Positions 26,998 to 35,782 are shown, counted from the stretch's first letter. The stretch: DNA of 43,371 nucleotides from Actinomycetes bacterium (GCA_029778715.1 JAKOPT010000117.1:1-43371), one strand, 5' to 3'. Notes: a model not told the origin generated them from the sequence alone. Program-made: numbers and translations.

Positions 26998-27297
26998 CGA
27001 GGAATCGCCATCCTGACGGGGTGTGCTGCGGGCTACCGTGCAGTAAGTGGGGTGAGCCGGGGTGTGCTGCGTCCTACCGTGCCGTAGGTGTGGTTCGCCG
27101 GGGCGTGCTGCGGGCTACCGTGCAGGAGGGGGGTGATCACCCCGCCTTTCGCAGGGGAGGCTGCAGGAGAGCCGCCGGGAGGGGCTGCAGGGGCGCGGCC
27201 GCACCGGGAGTGCGCGGGCGGCCTCACCGGGGGCGTAAACGAGGGGGCGCGGCGGAACGCACGCCGTCGCGGGGCTTCCGTCACGGGGCCCCGGGGT

Positions 27298-27303
27298 TAG
27301 CCT
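27298..27303 (+). promoter_or_regulatory. -10 box of the F420/PPOX gene
   Basis: TAGCCT is followed by 6 nt and the GTG start at 27310, the leaderless arrangement seen for several genes in the window. Confidence 0.55.
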
Positions 27304-27309
27304 GGGCGA

Positions 27310-27714
27310 GTGAGTATGAGCACGCCGGCCGCGGCGAAGTACGTGTCGTTGACGACCTTCCGGCGCACTGGGCAGCCGGTCGCCACCCCGGTGTGGATCG
27401 CGCCCATCGGGGGCGGCGGTGAACTCGCCGTCATCACCGTCGACAACGTCGGCAAGACCAAACGACTCGCGAACACCGCGCGTGTTGAGTTGCGCGAGTG
27501 CGATATTCGAGGCCGAGTCGAGGAGGGTGCGACGGTGTATGCCGGCACGGCCCGGGTCGTCCGTGACCCCGCCGACGTGGCACGGGTGCGGCGGGCCATC
27601 ACCGCGAAGTACGGGCTCGCAGCTAATCTCTTCGAAATCGTCGAACCGCTGAGCAGGTTCATGCCCTTCGTCACCCCCAAGCCGCGTGCCGGCATCCTCA
27701 TCCGACTCGACTGA
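27310..27714 (+). CDS. PPOX-class F420-dependent oxidoreductase
   Basis: A 134-residue split-barrel protein: AAKYVSLTTFRRTGQPVATPVWIAPI is the hallmark opening of the PPOX F420-dependent family (Rv-type small enzymes), followed by LAVITVDNVGKTKRLANTARVELRECDIRG (phosphate-binding K-x-K-R) and a C-terminal FVTPKPRAGILIRL. These bind F420 (or a flavin) and reduce small molecules; substrate unknown. GTG 27310 is used rather than the ATG at 27316 because of the -10 spacing. Confidence 0.85.
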   Translation: MSMSTPAAAKYVSLTTFRRTGQPVATPVWIAPIGGGGELAVITVDNVGKTKRLANTARVELRECDIRGRVEEGATVYAGTARVVRDPADVARVRRAITAKYGLAANLFEIVEPLSRFMPFVTPKPRAGILIRLD

Positions 27715-27790
27715 CGGCAAGGACACTCGCCAGCCAGAGGCCAGGGGGAAGGCAGCCCGGACTCATGAAGAGCGTCCCCGGTGAGGGGAA

Positions 27791-27929
27791 GGTCAGCGGC
27801 AGCCGCGCCGAGCCCCTCGATGGTTGGCCGGCGACCGAGGCGATCATGTCGGCCGCCAGAAGTCAGCGGCCGGCGGCGTCGAGCGCCTCGATAGTGAGCC
27901 GGCGACCGAGGGCGATCATGTCCGCCGCC
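27791..27929. repeat. Degenerate tandem duplication at the 3' end of the patatin gene
   Basis: A segment of about 67 bp (27791-27857) downstream of the patatin stop matches the last 22 or so codons of that gene (27861-27929): both run from GTCAGCGGC through GAGC-CCTCGAT and GCCGGCGACCGAGG to GCGATCATGTC. The outer copy has a 1-bp gap and several changes. Confidence 0.65.
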
Positions 27930-29116
27930 CGGTGGAAGTCCATGGTCCGGCAGGCGTCCGAGGGCACCGTGACCAGCACGTCGGGCGGGTTGCTCGCCAT
28001 CCGATATCGGGTGATGAGTGAGGCCATCGTGTCGAACGAGCGGTTGAAGATCTCGAAGGTGCCGAGTTCCTTGGGCGCGGCGGCATACGGTGCGGGCGGG
28101 TTCGCCGCATCCGGGCCACCCGACTCCGAAGCCTCACCGCCATCGCCCAGCGTGGACTCGGCGAACGTCGCCCAACTCTTCGACAGCGCCTTGACCGGTT
28201 CGGACTCGAGGACCCCAGCCGCGCTGGCGCGCAAGCGTTCACCCCATTCGCCGACGAGCCGGCCGCCGGTGATCGTGCGCACCGGGGAACCGGTGGACCC
28301 ACTGACGGGGGGCACCGGCGTCCCGAGTTGCGACCCGGCCGCGGGCCCCGTCGGAGGCACAAGGCCACCCTCACCACTCGCCCCGGACGACGGCTCACCG
28401 ACAGAACCAGCCCCCCGTCGCGTGGCCGACCGCGACTCGGACGACACCGACTCGGACGACACCGGCGAACTGCTCCCGAGCGGGTCGCCACCCGCCTCCT
28501 CGGCCGACGTCGACGCAGCCGCGACCAGACCCGAGCCCACCGGCACCGGCGATCCAGTGCGCGGCCCGGTCAGGTTGACGGCGAACACCCAGTCCGCAGT
28601 CACCGCGGCGGTCGGTTCGATGGGCACCGGATTCATCAGACCCCCGTCGACGAGCACCCGCCCGTCCACCACAATCGGGGTCACCACGCCCGGGATCGCC
28701 ACCGAGGCCCTAATGGCGGTGCTCACCAACCCCCGCTGGAACCACACCTCGCGCCGCGCCCCCAGGTCGGTGGCCACCGCCGTGAACGGCACCGGCAGAT
28801 CCTCGATCCGCGCGCCCTGGAGGAACTCGGCGACCTTCCCGATGACGCGCTCGGCCCGGATCGCGCCGCCCCCGCTGAGCGTGGGGTCCAACAGCCGGAA
28901 CACGTCGCGCTGGGTGAGGCTGAGCGCCCATTCGGTGTAGGGCTCGAGCACCCCCGCGGCCGTCACCCCGCCGACGAGGGCCCCCATCGAGGTGCCGGCG
29001 AGAGCGACCACCTCGTAGCCCCGCTCCCGCAGCACCTGCAACGCCCCGATATGCGCATACCCGCGCGCCCCGCCCGCGCCGAGTGCGACGGCGACCCGCT
29101 CGCCCTGAGCAGCCAT
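27863..29116 (-). CDS. Patatin-like phospholipase family protein
   Basis: A 417-residue patatin-fold hydrolase (bacterial RssA/YchK type). Oxyanion loop GAGGARG (13-19), nucleophile S43 in GTSMG and catalytic D157 in VDGG form the Ser-Asp dyad; LVSTAIRASVAIPGVVTPIVV and LVDGGLMNPVPI are standard. Residues about 185-278 are a Ser/Gly/Glu/Pro-rich low-complexity insertion not usual in the family. The C-terminal segment (LITRYRMASNPPDVLVTVP) resumes the fold. ATG 29116 has a strong AAGGAGG. Divergent from the DUF1015 gene. Lipid esterase activity is inferred from motifs. Confidence 0.88.
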   Translation of the reverse strand: MAAQGERVAVALGAGGARGYAHIGALQVLRERGYEVVALAGTSMGALVGGVTAAGVLEPYTEWALSLTQRDVFRLLDPTLSGGGAIRAERVIGKVAEFLQGARIEDLPVPFTAVATDLGARREVWFQRGLVSTAIRASVAIPGVVTPIVVDGRVLVDGGLMNPVPIEPTAAVTADWVFAVNLTGPRTGSPVPVGSGLVAAASTSAEEAGGDPLGSSSPVSSESVSSESRSATRRGAGSVGEPSSGASGEGGLVPPTGPAAGSQLGTPVPPVSGSTGSPVRTITGGRLVGEWGERLRASAAGVLESEPVKALSKSWATFAESTLGDGGEASESGGPDAANPPAPYAAAPKELGTFEIFNRSFDTMASLITRYRMASNPPDVLVTVPSDACRTMDFHRAADMIALGRRLTIEALDAAGR

Positions 29117-29219
29117 GACGTGCCCACCTCCTTGCCGCCACCGTAACCCGAGCGGCCGCGGGCGGCATACCGGCCGGGGTCGGTGACGGCATATCGGCGC
29201 CGTCTGGCAGGGTGGAGGA

Positions 29220-30407
29220 ATGCCTCGCTTCGCGCCGTTCAACGCCCTCCGGTATGCCGCGGCCGACCTCGCCGAGGTCACCGCGCCCCCGTACGACGTC
29301 CAGTCGGCGGCCCAGACGCGGGCGTTGGCGGCGCGTTCGCCGCATCAGGTCGTCCGCATCGACGTGCCGGCGGTCGTTGAGGAGTCAGCCGCGGACCCGT
29401 ATGCCGCGGCGGCCGCGACGTTCGAGCGGTGGCGCGCCGAGGGGGTGCTCGCCGCCGACACGGAGCCGTCGCTGACGATCTACCGGATGCGGTTCACCGA
29501 CGACGGCGGGCACGACCGCGACCTCGCGGCGGTCGTCGGGCTCCTCGAGGTGGTCGACGAGGGCGCCGGCGGGGTGCTCGCGCACGAACGGACGACCCCC
29601 AAGGACTCCAGCGACCGGCTCGACCTCACGCGCGCGACCCGGGCCAACCTCTCCCCGGTGTGGGGGCTGTCGCTCGCGGGCGGGCTGACCGGGTTGCTGC
29701 GCGAGCCGGGGGAGCCGCTGGGCCGAGTCGTCGCGGACGGGGTCGAGCATGCGGTGGAGCGGGTGCGCGATCCCAAGCGGATTGCCGCGATCTGCGCTCT
29801 GGTCGAGTCGGACGAGGTGCTGATCGCCGATGGTCATCATCGGTATGCCGTGGCCCGCGCCTTCCGCGACGAGGAGCGGGCACGCACCGGGCGGGCCGAT
29901 GGTCCGGCGGAACTGATCTTGGCGTACGTCGGGGAACTCGTACCGGATCAGTTGAGCATCAAGGCGATTCATCGCTTGTATGCCGGGTGCGAGCACGAGG
30001 CGGTGCGGTCAGCCCTGGGGGTCTTCTTCGAGATTGTCGATGCGCCGATGCCCTCGCTCGCCATGCTCTCCGACCTCGTCGACAAGGGGGCGCTGGCGCT
30101 GATCGGTCCTGGCGGGCAAGCCGAGTGGCTCGTCCCCAAGGAGGGGGCGTTCGAGGGGGTGCGCTCGCTCGATGGTGCGTGGTTGGAGCATGCGCTGGCC
30201 GGGGTGCCGGTCGAGGTGTCGTATCAGCATGAGGTGGCCGACGTGGTGGAGGCAGTGGTCACTGGCGCGGCGCACTCTGGGGTGCTCATCCGGCCGGTGT
30301 CGCTCGCCGAGATCGAGCGGACCGCGCGCGAGCGGTTGCTCATGCCCCCGAAGTCGACGTTCTTCACGCCCAAGGTCCGCACCGGCTTCGTCCTGCGCGC
30401 CCTCTGA
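29220..30407 (+). CDS. DUF1015 family protein
   Basis: A 395-residue protein with the DUF1015 pattern: FNALRYAAADLAEVTAPPYDV, RIDVPAV, LTIYRMRF, GVLAHERTTPKDSSDRLDLTRATRANLSPVWGL, LIADGHHRYAVARAFRDE, and the close KSTFFTPKVRTGFVLR. The family is widespread (HTH-like annotation in some databases is unsupported) and has no proven function; conserved H-H-R-Y and H-E-x-T suggest an enzyme. CAGGGT and GGAGG lie just before the ATG. It seems to be a single-gene unit. Confidence 0.9.
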   Translation: MPRFAPFNALRYAAADLAEVTAPPYDVQSAAQTRALAARSPHQVVRIDVPAVVEESAADPYAAAAATFERWRAEGVLAADTEPSLTIYRMRFTDDGGHDRDLAAVVGLLEVVDEGAGGVLAHERTTPKDSSDRLDLTRATRANLSPVWGLSLAGGLTGLLREPGEPLGRVVADGVEHAVERVRDPKRIAAICALVESDEVLIADGHHRYAVARAFRDEERARTGRADGPAELILAYVGELVPDQLSIKAIHRLYAGCEHEAVRSALGVFFEIVDAPMPSLAMLSDLVDKGALALIGPGGQAEWLVPKEGAFEGVRSLDGAWLEHALAGVPVEVSYQHEVADVVEAVVTGAAHSGVLIRPVSLAEIERTARERLLMPPKSTFFTPKVRTGFVLRAL

Positions 30408-30792
30408 TCGCTCCGACTGTTTCACTGTCCTGCCCGCACCACGGTGGCCAGTCACTGGGCCGGGTAACAAACTCCTGCCCCCCGATCCGAGAACTGCCGC
30501 CACATCAATCCCACCCGCCCCGGCTGGGTGTCTCATGCCCTGGCAGGCGACGGGTGGTCCTCGGTCGGGGGGTTTGGGACCGTGCGCGGTGCGGAAGTGG
30601 CTTATGAGGCGTCTGAGGCGCCTGAGGCGGACCTTCTGGGGTCAACCTCATCGAGGGAGTGAGACTCGCCGTTGCACCTGCGATCTAACGGCAAGTCTCA
30701 CTCCTTCGATGCTGGGACGACGGCATCCGCAACGCACCTGATCCGCAGCGCTTCTTGAACCAGGGCCGAGGAATCTGGCGCACCGTCGAGGC
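30408..30792. other. Intergenic region with a large inverted repeat
   Basis: No gene is recognisable between DUF1015 and DUF1800. A short TGAGGCG-type direct repeat (about 30605-30630) precedes the 63-bp palindrome at 30649-30711. The DUF1800 gene's -10-like CACCGT is at 30781-30786, 6 nt before its ATG. Confidence 0.6.
30649..30711. repeat. 63-bp inverted repeat, type C
   Basis: Arms of 25 bp (30649-30673 and 30687-30711) with two mismatches and a 13-nt loop; the outer part reads CATCGA and the inner part GCCGTT. Unrelated in sequence to the other two palindrome families. It may be a terminator for DUF1015, a mobile-element remnant or a regulatory hairpin. Confidence 0.65.
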
Positions 30793-32115
30793 ATGACCAG
30801 CACCCCCTGGGAGGCGACGGCCCGGGTCCTCAAACGGGCCAGTTTCGGCGCGACCGGCACCGACATCGACGCGGCCCACGCCCAGGGCATCACCACCTGG
30901 GTCGCCGCGACCGTGAGCAGCGAAACGTTCGCCGCAGCGGCAGCCGAGGCGCGGCATACGGCACCGGACGTGCCCATGCCCGCCCCGCGCGACCACTCGG
31001 CCACCCGCGAGGCGAAGAGGGCCGCCAACGCGGCCCAACGCAAGGCGGCCGAACAGGTCATCGCCTGGTGGGTCGAGCGGATCTGGACCACCACGAAGCC
31101 GGTCGTGGAGAAGATCACCTTTGGTTGGCACGAACACTGGGCGACGTCGGTGAAGAAGGTCAAGGCCGGGCGGCTTATGCTCGCCCAGAACCTCACCCTC
31201 CGCGAGCACGGGACCGGCAGTTTCACCACCATGGCCACCGCCCTCACCCGCGACCCGGCGCTGCTCCATTGGCTTGATGCGCAGAAGAACACCGCGAAGG
31301 CCCCCAACGAAAACCTGGCCCGCGAACTCATGGAGCTCTTCACCCTGGGCCAGGGCCACGGGTACACCGAAACCGATGTCAAGGAGGCCGCGCGCGCCCT
31401 CACCGGCTGGCGGATCGCCGATGACGGCACGGCCACCTTCGACGCCAAACGGCACGACCAGGGCACCAAGACCGTCCTCGGGGTCACCGGCAACCTCGGC
31501 GTCGAGGAGGTCCTCGCCGCGATCCTCGCCCGCCTCGAACACCCCATCCACCTCGCCACCCGGTGGTGGCACCGCCTCGCCTCGCCCACCGACCCGGGCG
31601 CGGACACCCTGGGCCGGTTGCTCGCGGCATACGGCAGCGGGCGCGACAACGGAGCCCTGCTCCGGGCCATCCTCACCGACCCGGCGTTCGCGGCGGCGCC
31701 GGCGACCAACAGCCTGGTCGTCACGCCCGTCGAGTGGACCCTGGGCCTGGTCCGTGCCCTCAAGGTGCCGCTCACCGACGCGACCCGCAAGCGCGTCCGC
31801 GAAGCCCTCACCCAACTGGGCCAACTCCCGATGGTGCCGCCCGACGTCTCCGGCTGGCCCTCGGGGCGGGCGTGGCTGTCCACCGCGGCGGCGACCGTGC
31901 GCCTGCAAGCGGCCGACCACCTCGTGACCGCCGGTGACCTCAGTGCCGTTGCCGACGCCGCCGCGACGCCCACCGCCCGCAGCGACGCCGCCCTCCACCT
32001 CCTCGGGTTGGCCCGCGTCGGCACCCGCACGGCCGCGGCCCTCGCCGCCGCGAAAACCGACCCGCGCGCCCTCGTCACCACCCTCGCCCTCAGCCCCGAA
32101 TACCTGGTGAACTAG
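30793..32115 (+). CDS. DUF1800 domain-containing protein
   Basis: A 440-residue DUF1800 protein: RVLKRASFGATGTDID (family opening), KITFGWHEHWATSVKKV, LREHGTGSFTTMATALTRDPALLHWLD, NENLARELMELFTLGQGHGYTETDVKEAARALTGW (signature) and PPDVSGWPSGRAWL. No signal peptide is seen. DUF1800 and DUF1501 genes are found together in many bacteria with no biochemical role proven. The next gene starts 2 nt after its stop, so the two form one operon. Confidence 0.92.
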   Translation: MTSTPWEATARVLKRASFGATGTDIDAAHAQGITTWVAATVSSETFAAAAAEARHTAPDVPMPAPRDHSATREAKRAANAAQRKAAEQVIAWWVERIWTTTKPVVEKITFGWHEHWATSVKKVKAGRLMLAQNLTLREHGTGSFTTMATALTRDPALLHWLDAQKNTAKAPNENLARELMELFTLGQGHGYTETDVKEAARALTGWRIADDGTATFDAKRHDQGTKTVLGVTGNLGVEEVLAAILARLEHPIHLATRWWHRLASPTDPGADTLGRLLAAYGSGRDNGALLRAILTDPAFAAAPATNSLVVTPVEWTLGLVRALKVPLTDATRKRVREALTQLGQLPMVPPDVSGWPSGRAWLSTAAATVRLQAADHLVTAGDLSAVADAAATPTARSDAALHLLGLARVGTRTAAALAAAKTDPRALVTTLALSPEYLVN

Positions 32116-32117
32116 CC

Positions 32118-33404
32118 ATGCCCCGCGCCCCCTACCGCCCCGGCCAACCCCTCGACGGACTCACCCGCCGCGGCCTGCTCCGCGCCTCGTGTGGCGCGGG
32201 CGTCGCCGCCGCGCTCGCCGCAACCGCCGGCTGCTCACTCTCGGACGTCTTCGCCGGCGCCGCGCGCAAGCCGCTGCCGGCTGGCACCCCCATCCTGGTC
32301 CTTGTGACCCTCTTCGGCGGCAACGACGGTCTCAACACCGTTGTCCCGTATGCCGATTCGGCCTATCACGACGCTCGCCCCGAGTTGGCGTATGCCGCGG
32401 ACAAGGTCCTCGACCTCGGCTCCGGGCTCGGGCTCAACCCGGCGTTGAAGGGCCTGAAGTCGCTGTGGGACGAGAAGCACTTGGCCATCGTTCGGGGCGT
32501 GGGGTACCCGCAGCCGGACCGCAGCCACTTCCGGTCCATGGACATCTGGCAGACCGCGGTGCCCGACCACGCCGAACCCACCGGGTGGCTCGGGCGCTGG
32601 CTCGACACGACTCCCACGGCGTCCGCGGACCCGCTGCAGGCGCTCGTCATCGGCTCGACGCTGCCGCCGATGCTCGTCGGGGCGTCGCGGGCCGGGTCGG
32701 CCCTGGAGGTGGGGGCCGGGCGGCTTCCGGCCGACCGCTCCGCTCTGCTGAGTGCCCTCGGGGCCTCGGATGCGGCGGACACCGAGACGATGGCCGCGGT
32801 CGCGCAGACGTATGCCGATGCGCTCAGCCTCGACGCCCGCCTGGTCTCGGCGCTGCGCAACCCCGGGCCGGCCGCGGACCTGCTCGCCGACGAGAGCAGC
32901 GCCCCCGTCGGCGATCGAGGGAACGCGGGCAATGTGGGCGCGCAGTTCCAGACGGTCGCGGCCTGCATCCGCGCCGGGGCGCCGACCCGGGTGTATTCGG
33001 TCTCGCTCGGCGGGTTCGACACGCACGCGGGCGAGAAGGAGGCGCACGAGGCGCTGCTCGGGGCGCTCGATGCCGCGCTGACCCGGTTTCGGGCGGCGCT
33101 GGCGGGCCATGAGCGCGCGTCCGACGTCGTGGTCGTCGCCTACTCCGAGTTCGGCCGCCGGGTTCACGCGAACGCCTCCCAAGGCACCGACCACGGCACG
33201 GCGAGCGATGTGTTCGTCATCGGAGACCGGGTCCGCGCCGGTTTCCACGGCGAGCAGCCCGCGCTCACCTCCCTCGACAACGGCGACCTCAAGGCGACGA
33301 CGGACTTCCGGTCCGTGTATGCCGCGCTCGCTCACTCGGTCTTGGGTGTGGACCCGGGCTCGATCATCGCCAAGGCGCCTGCGCCCCTCGACCTGTTCAC
33401 CTGA
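32118..33404 (+). CDS. DUF1501 family protein, Tat-exported lipoprotein
   Basis: A 428-residue protein with a twin-arginine signal (LTRRGLLRAS, R17-R18) and a lipobox A-T-A-G-C39, so exported folded and lipid-anchored. The body matches DUF1501, part of the alkaline phosphatase/sulfatase superfamily: LVTLFGGNDGLNTVVPY (metal site), PDRSHFRSMDIWQTA, VVAYSEFGRRVHANASQGTDHGTASDVFVIG. A hydrolase on the cell surface is a reasonable guess only. It is translated right after the DUF1800 gene. Confidence 0.92.
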   Translation: MPRAPYRPGQPLDGLTRRGLLRASCGAGVAAALAATAGCSLSDVFAGAARKPLPAGTPILVLVTLFGGNDGLNTVVPYADSAYHDARPELAYAADKVLDLGSGLGLNPALKGLKSLWDEKHLAIVRGVGYPQPDRSHFRSMDIWQTAVPDHAEPTGWLGRWLDTTPTASADPLQALVIGSTLPPMLVGASRAGSALEVGAGRLPADRSALLSALGASDAADTETMAAVAQTYADALSLDARLVSALRNPGPAADLLADESSAPVGDRGNAGNVGAQFQTVAACIRAGAPTRVYSVSLGGFDTHAGEKEAHEALLGALDAALTRFRAALAGHERASDVVVVAYSEFGRRVHANASQGTDHGTASDVFVIGDRVRAGFHGEQPALTSLDNGDLKATTDFRSVYAALAHSVLGVDPGSIIAKAPAPLDLFT

Positions 33405-33432
33405 CCCGTCCTGTCGCGCCCTGACGCGTCCG

Positions 33433-33484
33433 CTGATTCGAGGTATTACCGCACGGATCCAGCGGCGTTTTTACCTCGAATCGG
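33433..33484. repeat. 52-bp palindromic element, family A copy 2 (inverted)
   Basis: The reverse complement of this stretch differs from copy 1 at only about half a dozen positions. It lies between the convergent DUF1501 and histidine kinase genes. Its right arm supplies the last codons and the TAA stop of the kinase (read on the minus strand at 33471-33484). Confidence 0.8.
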
Positions 33485-34985
33485 CGAGGGGGGCGGGGGC
33501 GGCGGGGGCGGGGGCAGCGGGGAGGGTCACGGCGGGAAGGGTCACGGCGAAACGTGCACCACCGCCGGGGCCGGACTCGACGGTCGCGCTGCCACCGTGG
33601 GCTCGCGCGATCGCGGCGACGAGCGCCAACCCCAGACCCGTGCCGCCGCGGGCCGAACTGCGCGAGCCGTCCACTCGATGGAACCGGTCGAACACCCGCG
33701 CCAGGTGCTCGGCCGGAATCCCCGGCCCGTCGTCGGCCACCTCGATCCGCACCACAGAACCCGCCCCCGCGGCGCCGGGCTCACCGGGCTCAGCCATCCC
33801 GCGCACCGTGATCGTGCTCCCCGAGGGTGTATGCCGCGCCGCATTGCTTGTCAGGCCTGTCACCGCCTGGGTGATCCGGTCGCGATCCCCGAGTACGACG
33901 AGCCCTGGCGCGATGTCCGAGGCCACCTCATGCCCGGGCGCCAGCACTCGCAGGTCGCTGACGATGTCCGCCAGGAGCGCGCTCACGTCGACGGGTTCGC
34001 GGTGGGTCAGGCCCCGCTCGTCCAGGGTGGTCAGTTCGAGCAGCGCATCGACGAGCCGCCCCATCCGCCCCGCTTCTGATTCGATGCGCCGCAACGCGTC
34101 TCGGGTCGCCTCCGGGACGGCGGCATCGTCGCGGTGCAGCGCGGCATACCCCCGCAACGTGGTGAGCGGGGTGCGCAACTCGTGGGAGGCGTCGGCGACG
34201 AACCGTTCCAGGCGGGCCGCGCTGGCACTCGTCGCGTCGGCCATCGCGTTGAGGGCGCGCCCGAGCCGGGCCGCCTCGGTGGCCTCCGACCCCAGGTCGG
34301 CGGGGTCGACCCGGGCGGCCGAATCGCCCGCGGTGATGGCGTCGGCGACCGCGGTCATCCGGGTGATGGGGGCCAGGCCGAGGCGCTCGACCCACCAGAG
34401 GAGCAGCGCGGCCACGGCGATGACGACGATGCCGACGACGGCGAGGAGCAGGCGGAGCCGGTCGAGGGCGGCCTCGACCCGGGTCGTGGGCACGGCGACC
34501 ACGGCCAGTGAGCCGTTGGGGAGCCGACCCGTGGCCACCCGCACCGTCGGTGCCGGACTGCCGGCCGCATTCGAGGCACCCGACGGCGACGTCCCGGTCG
34601 TGCCACCCGCCGACGCATCACCCGACGTGCGGACCGGCCCGGCCGTCGTCGTCCCGCGGCCGACCGCCGTCGTCAGCACCTCGTCGACGGCGACCTTGGG
34701 GTGTGTAGCGGGGTCGGCGAAGGGCGTGAGCAACGTCGTCCAGGTGCCATCCGCGGCCAGCCTCCCGACGTACACCTCGGCCAACCCCGCCGGCAACCCC
34801 TGGCGACCGGTGTCGAGCCGGCCCACTTGGACGATGAGGCGCGGACTGGCGGCCAACGCGGTCACCTGGGTGTCGACCTGGCGCAGGAGGGTGCGCCGAT
34901 AGAGCCCGAGCACCGCCACCCCCGATGCCATCACCGCCACGAGCAGCACCGCCACGGCCCACCGCACGCGGCGCCGCAACGTCAC
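33471..34985 (-). CDS. Sensor histidine kinase
   Basis: A 504-residue membrane sensor kinase. TM1 at about 9-28, an extracytoplasmic domain of about 150 residues with a Thr/Ser/Gly-rich stretch (110-145), TM2 at about 179-199, HAMP at 200-253, HisKA with phospho-acceptor H268 in FVADASHELRTPLTTL, and an HATPase domain (N-box with NAARH, then DDGPGIP and GGTGLGLAL). It resembles the TrcS/PrrB-like OmpR-partner kinases of actinobacteria. GTG 34985 overlaps the stop of the response regulator gene. The tail after FAVTLP is an Ala/Pro repeat that ends inside the 52-bp palindromic element. Confidence 0.92.
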   Translation of the reverse strand: MTLRRRVRWAVAVLLVAVMASGVAVLGLYRRTLLRQVDTQVTALAASPRLIVQVGRLDTGRQGLPAGLAEVYVGRLAADGTWTTLLTPFADPATHPKVAVDEVLTTAVGRGTTTAGPVRTSGDASAGGTTGTSPSGASNAAGSPAPTVRVATGRLPNGSLAVVAVPTTRVEAALDRLRLLLAVVGIVVIAVAALLLWWVERLGLAPITRMTAVADAITAGDSAARVDPADLGSEATEAARLGRALNAMADATSASAARLERFVADASHELRTPLTTLRGYAALHRDDAAVPEATRDALRRIESEAGRMGRLVDALLELTTLDERGLTHREPVDVSALLADIVSDLRVLAPGHEVASDIAPGLVVLGDRDRITQAVTGLTSNAARHTPSGSTITVRGMAEPGEPGAAGAGSVVRIEVADDGPGIPAEHLARVFDRFHRVDGSRSSARGGTGLGLALVAAIARAHGGSATVESGPGGGARFAVTLPAVTLPAAPAPAAPAPLADSR

Positions 34986-35701
34986 GAGGGCTCCCGGACG
35001 GCATACCCGACGCCACGGACCGTGTGGATGAGGCGCGGCGGCTTCGCGTCGACCTTCTTGCGCAGCGTCGAGACGAACGATTCGACGATCGCGGACTCCC
35101 CGGCGAAGTCGTAATTCCACACGTGGTCGAGGATCTGGGCCCGGCTGACGACGCGCCCGGCGTTGACGAGGAGGTAGCGCAGCAGCGTGTACTCGGTCGG
35201 GGTGAGGAACGCCTCGCTCTCCCCGCGCCAGACCCGATGCTGGTCCTCGTCGAGGACGAGGTCGTGGACCCGCAGCCGGCGATCGGTCGTGCCACCTCGC
35301 CCGCCGGCCCCGTCGGTTCCCCGTATGCCGCGCCGCAGCGCGACCTGCACGCGGGCGACGAGTTCCTCGAGAGCGAAGGGTTTGACGACGTAGTCGTCGC
35401 CGCCGGCGGTGAGGCCGCGGACCCGGTCGGCGGTGTCGGACCGGGCGGTGAGGAAGACGACGGGCGTGTGGTCGCCGCGGGCGCGCAGCCGGCGCAGCAC
35501 CTCGAACCCGTCGACGTCGGGCAGCATGACGTCGAGCACGATGACGTCGGCGGGCGCGCGTTCCTGCGCGGTGAGGGCGGTGGTGCCGGTGTCGGCAGTG
35601 GTCGCCTCGAAACCGGCCAGCCGCAGCGCGGAGGCCACGAGGTAGGTGATGTTTTCCTCGTCGTCGACGACGAGGACGCGGGGCGTCGCGGCGGCAGGCA
35701 C
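34982..35701 (-). CDS. OmpR-family response regulator
   Basis: A 239-residue two-domain regulator. Receiver: D13-D14, phospho-acceptor D57 in VIVLDVMLPDVDG, T85 and K107 (YVVKPF). Winged-helix DNA-binding domain: FLTPTEYTLLRYLLVNAGRVVSRAQILDHVWNY, SFVSTLRKKVDAKPPRLIHTVRGVGYAV. GTG 35701 is preferred because CAGAGT lies 6 nt upstream and the sequence before it is not conserved in style. Operon with the sensor kinase (4-bp overlap). Targets unknown. Confidence 0.93.
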   Translation of the reverse strand: MPAAATPRVLVVDDEENITYLVASALRLAGFEATTADTGTTALTAQERAPADVIVLDVMLPDVDGFEVLRRLRARGDHTPVVFLTARSDTADRVRGLTAGGDDYVVKPFALEELVARVQVALRRGIRGTDGAGGRGGTTDRRLRVHDLVLDEDQHRVWRGESEAFLTPTEYTLLRYLLVNAGRVVSRAQILDHVWNYDFAGESAIVESFVSTLRKKVDAKPPRLIHTVRGVGYAVREPS

Positions 35702-35782
35702 GGGTCCACTCTGGCAGGTGGGCCCGCGGCATACCTGGGGAGTTCCTGGAGAGTTGCTGTGTCTCGCCCCGCTTCCCTCTCC

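Larger units (their letters stand above)
26121..27309. repeat. Composite tandem-repeat array, non-coding
   Basis: A 41-bp unit starting GTGCTGCGGCCTACCGTGCA is seen at 26141, 26182, 26223, 26401, 26442, 26619, 26660, 27023, 27064 and 27105, with weaker copies at 26360 and 26578. Runs of three units alternate with a longer segment that opens with the perfect palindrome GGGGTGATCACCCC (26250, 26468, 26686, 27130) and carries an inner hairpin CACGAGGT/ACCTCGTG. The combined period is 218-219 bp over three cycles; a fourth, shortened cycle follows after diverged sequence. Since 41 is not a multiple of 3 and frames do not resemble proteins, I treat this as non-coding. Many units hold a small dyad (for example TACTG/CAGTA). 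Confidence 0.8.

Noticed and set aside
26141-27145. CRISPR array
   Set aside because: Repeats are directly adjacent with no unique spacers, and no cas gene is near.
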